In this document: positions 6,589 to 10,197 of the stretch, piece after piece | Numbering within the stretch: the stretch's first letter is position 1 | How the letters are laid out: every line of letters starts with the position of its first letter | Assembly: GCA_947627825.1 (NCBI GenBank) | Contig: CANQXO010000046.1 | Coordinates: forward strand, 1-10,197 | DNA from: an uncultured Clostridia bacterium | GTDB lineage: Bacteria > Bacillota_A > Clostridia > TANB77 > CAG-508 | DNA length: 10,197 bases | Reading direction: 5' to 3' | Notes under the pieces: generated by a model | What the model saw: only the letters and a program-made list of their open reading frames with translations | Database searches by the model: none | Told to the model about the DNA's origin: nothing | Translations under genes and position numbers: made by a program

Positions 6589-7677
6589 TTAAACATTAAA
6601 TTTAAATTCTACAATATCTCCTTCTTGCATAACATATTCTTTTCCTTCAAGCCTAATTAATCCTGCTTCTTTTGCTTTTTGATAATTTCCACTAGCTATT
6701 AAGTCATTATATGAAACAATTTCTGCTTTTATGAAACCTCTTTCAAAATCAGAATGGATTTTTCCTGCCGCCTGTGGCGCTTTAGTTCCTTTTTTTATAG
6801 TCCAAGCTCTAACTTCTTTTTTTCCTGCTGTTAAATAAGACATTAATCCTAAAAGTTCATAACTTTTTTTTATAACTTTATCTAGTCCTGATTCTTCTAA
6901 TCCAAGAGCTTCAAGCATTTCTTTTTTATCTTCACCTTCTAATGCTGATAATTCTTCTTCAATCTTTACACATAATGTTATAACTTCTGTATTTTCATTT
7001 TTTGCATACTCTTTTACACTTCTTACATATTCATTTTCTTCTTTTCCTATATCATTTTCTGATATATTTGCAACAAATAGAATTGGTTTCATAGTAAGCA
7101 AAAAAGCATCTTTGATAATTTCTTGTTCTTCGTCTGTCAATTTAATAGTTCTTGCTGATTTTCCATCCTCCAAAACTTTTCTTATTTTTTTGAATGTTTC
7201 TTCTTCAAATAAATATTTTTTATCTCCTTTTGCAAGCTTAGCCGCTCTTTCAATTCTTTTATTTACGGTTTCTAAATCTGCCAAAACAAGTTCTAAGTTA
7301 ATTGTTTCTATATCTCTAATTGGATTTACATTTCCATCAACATGTATAATATTTGAATCATCAAAACATCTTACAACTTCTAATATAGCTTCTGTCTCTC
7401 TTATGTGTGATAAAAATTTATTTCCAAGACCTTCACCTTTGCTTGCTCCTTTAACTAAACCTGCTATATCAACAAATTCAATAATTGCATGAGTTTTTTT
7501 ATCTGCTTCATACATTTTTTCAAGTACATTTAATCGTTCGTCTGGCACTGGAACTACTCCAACATTGGGTTCAATTGTACAAAATGGGTAGTTTGCACAT
7601 TCAGCACCTGCATTTGTTATACTATTAAATAGTGTACTTTTCCCTACATTTGGAAGTCCTACAATTCCTATTTTCAT
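6589..7677 (-). CDS. ychF: Redox/ribosome-associated ATPase YchF (Obg family)
   Basis: 362-residue cytosolic P-loop NTPase of the Obg/YchF group, known to bind ribosomes and hydrolyse ATP rather than GTP; in E. coli it is linked to stress and oxidative response. Visible motifs: P-loop GLPNVGKST (7-15), YPFCTIEPNVGVVPVPD (30-46), switch II DIAG (70-73), and NISE (204-207) where GTPases have NKxD, the change that gives ATP preference. The coiled-coil insert spans about 125-200 and the C-terminal TGS domain about 280-362. The near-universal 363-residue length fits the ATG at 7677, with AGGAGG 10 nt upstream. A frame extension to a TTG at 7710 is rejected because it overlaps the predicted -10 box. 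The gene follows the RNA methyltransferase by 49 nt and has its own promoter, though read-through is possible. I find no convincing terminator after it. Confidence 0.97.
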   Translation of the reverse strand: MKIGIVGLPNVGKSTLFNSITNAGAECANYPFCTIEPNVGVVPVPDERLNVLEKMYEADKKTHAIIEFVDIAGLVKGASKGEGLGNKFLSHIRETEAILEVVRCFDDSNIIHVDGNVNPIRDIETINLELVLADLETVNKRIERAAKLAKGDKKYLFEEETFKKIRKVLEDGKSARTIKLTDEEQEIIKDAFLLTMKPILFVANISENDIGKEENEYVRSVKEYAKNENTEVITLCVKIEEELSALEGEDKKEMLEALGLEESGLDKVIKKSYELLGLMSYLTAGKKEVRAWTIKKGTKAPQAAGKIHSDFERGFIKAEIVSYNDLIASGNYQKAKEAGLIRLEGKEYVMQEGDIVEFKFNV

Positions 7678-7687
7678 TTTAGCTTTT

Positions 7688-7693
7688 CCTCCT
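7688..7693 (-). promoter_or_regulatory. ychF: Ribosome binding site that fixes the ychF start
   Basis: AGGAGG on the minus strand, 10 nt before the ATG at 7677 and downstream of the alternative TTG at 7710. It supports the shorter 362-residue product. Confidence 0.75.
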
Positions 7694-7701
7694 AACTGAA
7701 T

Positions 7702-7730
7702 ATTATACAATAAAATATTTCATTTTTCAA
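7702..7730 (-). promoter_or_regulatory. ychF: Sigma-A type promoter of ychF
   Basis: TTGAAA (7725-7730) and a perfect TATAAT (7702-7707) are spaced by exactly 17 nt on the minus strand. The -35 box overlaps the TGA stop of the methyltransferase gene (7727-7729). Transcription would start near 7695, giving a very short leader of about 18 nt that begins almost at the AGGAGG site. Confidence 0.75.
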
Positions 7731-8671
7731 CATTTTTCTGTTTTCCTTAATTTACAAATGAAAAATCCTTCCATCCTTTTTGATGGTAAAATTTTTATTG
7801 CCTTTTGAACATCTTTTGAAAATCCTTTATTAGATGCTTTTGTCATTTCTTTTAAATGCATATTAATATCTAATACTTGCATTTTAAGTTCTTTTATTGC
7901 AAAGTCTATGATTTCTTCATTTTCTTTTAAGTTTAATGTACAAGTCGAATATACTAATGTTCCATTGATTTTAAGGGCTTTACATGCACTTTTTAAAAGT
8001 TCTTTTTGAAGTGGTACTAATTCTTTAATCATTTTTTCAGACCAGTTTGCATATGATTTGTAATTATCTACTATAAATCTTCCTTCTCCACTACAAGGAG
8101 TATCTAGTAAAACTTTATCGAACTGTTCTATAATTTCTAAATTTCTTCCATCTTTATTTAAAACTTCAGCAATTTTTACACCTTGTAAATTAATATTATA
8201 TCTTAATTTCTCACATCTAATTTTATCAATTTCATTTGCTAAAATATATCCTTCATTGTTCATGTTAGCAGCTATTTGAGTAGTTTTACTGCCTGGAGCC
8301 GCAGCTAAATCTAAAACTTTATTACCATGTTTCGAGTCTAAAACTATTGCTGGAATCATACTTGATAAACTTTGTATATAAATCAAGCCTTTTTTATAAA
8401 AGTCATAATTTGATAGTTCTTTTTCGTTTTTATTTTTTATAATAAAAGCGAAATCACAGAATTCTACTTTTTCATATTTTATTTCTAATTTATTAAGCAT
8501 TTGTTCTATTTCATTTGTCGTACATTTTAAAGTATTTACTCTCATTGTTGTATACCTATTTTCTAACATTCCACTCAATATTTTGTTAGCTTCTCTTTCA
8601 GAAAAATCATGATATAAATTTTGAATAAAATCAAATGGCAATTTTAATTTTGCTGTAGTTATTGAATTCAT
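7727..8671 (-). CDS. RsmB/NOP-family RNA (cytosine-5)-methyltransferase
   Basis: 314-residue cytosolic S-adenosylmethionine-dependent enzyme that methylates carbon 5 of cytosine in rRNA or tRNA; the target base cannot be assigned from sequence. A short N-terminal RNA-binding part contains RVNTLK (44-49). The Rossmann domain has motif I LDLAAAPGSKTTQIA (120-134), motif IV DTPCSGEG (190-197) with release cysteine C193, and motif VI YSTCTLN (241-247) with nucleophile C244, both needed by this family. The C-terminal EGFFICKL strand (301-308) ends the fold. It lacks the NusB-like N-terminal domain of RsmB and the PUA-type C-terminal extension of RsmF, so it is a minimal NOP2/Sun-type enzyme. The ATG at 8671 has AAGGAGA 7 nt upstream. 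It starts 26 nt after the ABC exporter stop, so the two are probably one transcript. Confidence 0.93.
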   Translation of the reverse strand: MNSITTAKLKLPFDFIQNLYHDFSEREANKILSGMLENRYTTMRVNTLKCTTNEIEQMLNKLEIKYEKVEFCDFAFIIKNKNEKELSNYDFYKKGLIYIQSLSSMIPAIVLDSKHGNKVLDLAAAPGSKTTQIAANMNNEGYILANEIDKIRCEKLRYNINLQGVKIAEVLNKDGRNLEIIEQFDKVLLDTPCSGEGRFIVDNYKSYANWSEKMIKELVPLQKELLKSACKALKINGTLVYSTCTLNLKENEEIIDFAIKELKMQVLDINMHLKEMTKASNKGFSKDVQKAIKILPSKRMEGFFICKLRKTEKC

Positions 8672-8697
8672 TTTATTTTCTCCTTATATTTTAGCAT

Positions 8698-10197
8698 TTA
8701 TTCCAATTCAAATGCACCTGTATACAATTTATAATACTGTCCTTTTTCAGCAATTAAATCCTCATGATTTCCTCTTTCAATTATTCTTCCATGGTCTAAA
8801 ACTATAATTGCTTTTGCATTTCTAACAGTTGATAATCTGTGTGCTATTACAAATACCGTTCTTCCTTCCATTAATTTATCCATTCCATCTTGAACAATCT
8901 TTTCCGTTCTTGTATCTATACTTGATGTTGCTTCATCTAATATCATTACTGGTGGATTACAAAGTGCACATCTTGCTATTGCTAGTAGTTGTCTTTGTCC
9001 TTGAGACAAACTAGCACCGTCTCCTGACAGTTCCGTATTATAGCCATTTGGTAACCTCATTATAAAGTCATGAGCATTTGCAAGTTTTGCCGCATTTATT
9101 ACTTCTTTATCAGACACATCTTCTCTTCCATACTTAATATTATCTTTAATTGTTCCTGTAAAAAGATTTGTATCTTGAAGAACCATTCCAAGTGATAATC
9201 TTAAATCATCTTTTTTAATTTTATTGATGTTAATTCCATCATATCTTATTTTTCCGTCTTCAATATCATAAAAACGATTTAATAAATTTGTAATAGTAGT
9301 TTTTCCTGCTCCTGTTGCTCCAACAAAAGCAATTTTTTGTCCAGGTTTTGCATACAAACTAATATCATGCAATACTGTTTTATTTTCTTCATATGCAAAA
9401 TCTACATTATAGAGTTCTATATGTCCTTCTAGTTTTATATATTCTATTCTTCCATCGGAATGAGGATGTTTCCATGCCCATTTGCCTGTTCTTTCAGAAG
9501 TTTCTATTAGTTTTCCATTCTTTTCTTTTACATTTACTAATGATACATATCCATCGTCTGTTTCTGGCTCTTCATCCATAAATTCAAATATTCTTTTAGC
9601 ACCAGCTGTTGCCATTACGATTGAGTTTAATTGACGAGAGACTTGATTAATAGGCCTTATAAATGTTCTACTTAATTGTAAAAAAGCAACTATTAAACCT
9701 ACTGTAACATTTCCTATGCCATTAATGGCAAGGAGACCTCCCACCATTGCAATTAGTGCATATAGTGTGTTTCCAAGATTTCCATTTACTGGTCCAATAC
9801 AATTAACAAATTTATTTGCTTTAAAAACATTTTCTGCTAATTCTTCATTTAATTTGTCAAATCTGTCTTTCGCTCTATCCTCATAGCAAAAAACTTTTAT
9901 AACTTTTTGACCATTTATCATTTCTTCTATATATCCATTTAGTTTACCAACAGATTCTTGCTGTTTTATAAAATATTTTCCACTTCTTGATGTCATAAAC
10001 TTTGTTACTAGTAATATTATACCCAAAAAAACAAGTACAACTATTGTCAAATATATATTTGTTACTATCATTGATATAAATATAACAACTATTGTAACTA
10101 CAACTGAAATTATTTCTGGAATACTTTGTGATATCATTTGGCTTAATGTGTCTGTATCATTTGTATAACGGCTCATTATATCTCCATGTGAATGTGT
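8698..10197 (-). CDS. ABC exporter subunit, half-size (permease-ATPase), 5' end outside window
   Basis: 499 residues are visible; the frame is open at the window edge, where THSHGDI precedes MSRYTNDTDT, so the ATG at 10176 is internal and TM1-2 lie beyond the window. The rest of the membrane domain (hydrophobic pairs at about 29-67 and 142-177) precedes a complete ATPase domain: Walker A GATGAGKT (293-300), Q-loop Q341, signature LSQGQ (397-401), Walker B VMILDE (417-422) with catalytic E422, and H-loop H453. The LSQGQ variant with an intact glutamate resembles the catalytically competent half of heterodimeric type IV exporters (LmrCD/TM287-288 type), so a partner gene is likely just upstream, outside the window. 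A linker of about 43 residues (215-257) containing GKWAWKHPHSDG separates the membrane and ATPase domains. The substrate may be a drug, lipid or peptide; it cannot be inferred. Confidence 0.94.
   Translation of the reverse strand, partial: THSHGDIMSRYTNDTDTLSQMISQSIPEIISVVVTIVVIFISMIVTNIYLTIVVLVFLGIILLVTKFMTSRSGKYFIKQQESVGKLNGYIEEMINGQKVIKVFCYEDRAKDRFDKLNEELAENVFKANKFVNCIGPVNGNLGNTLYALIAMVGGLLAINGIGNVTVGLIVAFLQLSRTFIRPINQVSRQLNSIVMATAGAKRIFEFMDEEPETDDGYVSLVNVKEKNGKLIETSERTGKWAWKHPHSDGRIEYIKLEGHIELYNVDFAYEENKTVLHDISLYAKPGQKIAFVGATGAGKTTITNLLNRFYDIEDGKIRYDGININKIKKDDLRLSLGMVLQDTNLFTGTIKDNIKYGREDVSDKEVINAAKLANAHDFIMRLPNGYNTELSGDGASLSQGQRQLLAIARCALCNPPVMILDEATSSIDTRTEKIVQDGMDKLMEGRTVFVIAHRLSTVRNAKAIIVLDHGRIIERGNHEDLIAEKGQYYKLYTGAFELE

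Noticed and set aside
7678..7710. TTG start giving ychF 11 extra residues
   Set aside because: It overlaps the predicted TATAAT box, lies upstream of the AGGAGG site, and would lengthen YchF beyond its usual size.
8683..8711. TTGAAT-17-TATAAG promoter-like match before the RNA methyltransferase
   Set aside because: The putative -10 overlaps the ribosome binding site, so a transcript would start after it; the gene is better explained as co-transcribed with the exporter.

Overview
The window is a very AT-rich stretch in which all eight supported genes lie on the minus strand, so transcription runs from high to low coordinates. The AT richness, strong AGGAGG-type ribosome binding sites, an LPXTG wall-anchored protein, a secreted cell-wall hydrolase with SH3 and dockerin modules, and a Firmicutes-style half-size ABC exporter point to a low-GC Gram-positive of the Clostridia type, probably an uncultured gut or anaerobic lineage. 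The sequence does not allow a genus call.

Reading in the direction of transcription: (1) 10197-8698 is the 3' part of an ABC exporter subunit cut by the window edge. It is followed 26 nt later by an RsmB/NOP-family RNA m5C methyltransferase (8671-7727). (2) The ATPase gene ychF (7677-6589) follows and appears to have its own promoter, whose -35 box overlaps the methyltransferase stop codon. (3) A small LPXTG surface protein (6335-5976) stands alone between its own promoter and an intrinsic terminator. (4) A four-gene run starts at a near-consensus promoter (5757-5785). It holds a secreted glucosaminidase with three SH3 domains and a C-terminal dockerin (5719-3599), a membrane-spanning Ig/cadherin-like surface protein with a long acidic cytoplasmic tail (3584-1791), ribose-5-phosphate isomerase rpiA (1740-1099) and a GT4 glycosyltransferase (1102-26) that overlaps the rpiA stop codon by 4 nt.

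The most interesting part is the pair glucosaminidase-dockerin plus transmembrane cadherin-like protein. They are 14 nt apart, both exported, and together look like a surface module in which a peptidoglycan hydrolase is tethered or positioned by protein-protein contacts, with the partner linking the outside of the cell to a charged cytoplasmic tail. No cohesin domain is recognisable here, so the receptor of the dockerin is unknown. rpiA and the glycosyltransferase may simply share the transcript. The remaining genes are housekeeping or common types.

No tRNA, rRNA, insertion sequence, CRISPR array, prophage or origin is visible. There is no gene-free stretch longer than 300 bases. The two largest gaps are 5720-5975, which holds a terminator, a T-free tract and a promoter, and 6336-6588, which holds a promoter and a possible leader hairpin but no clear terminator for ychF.
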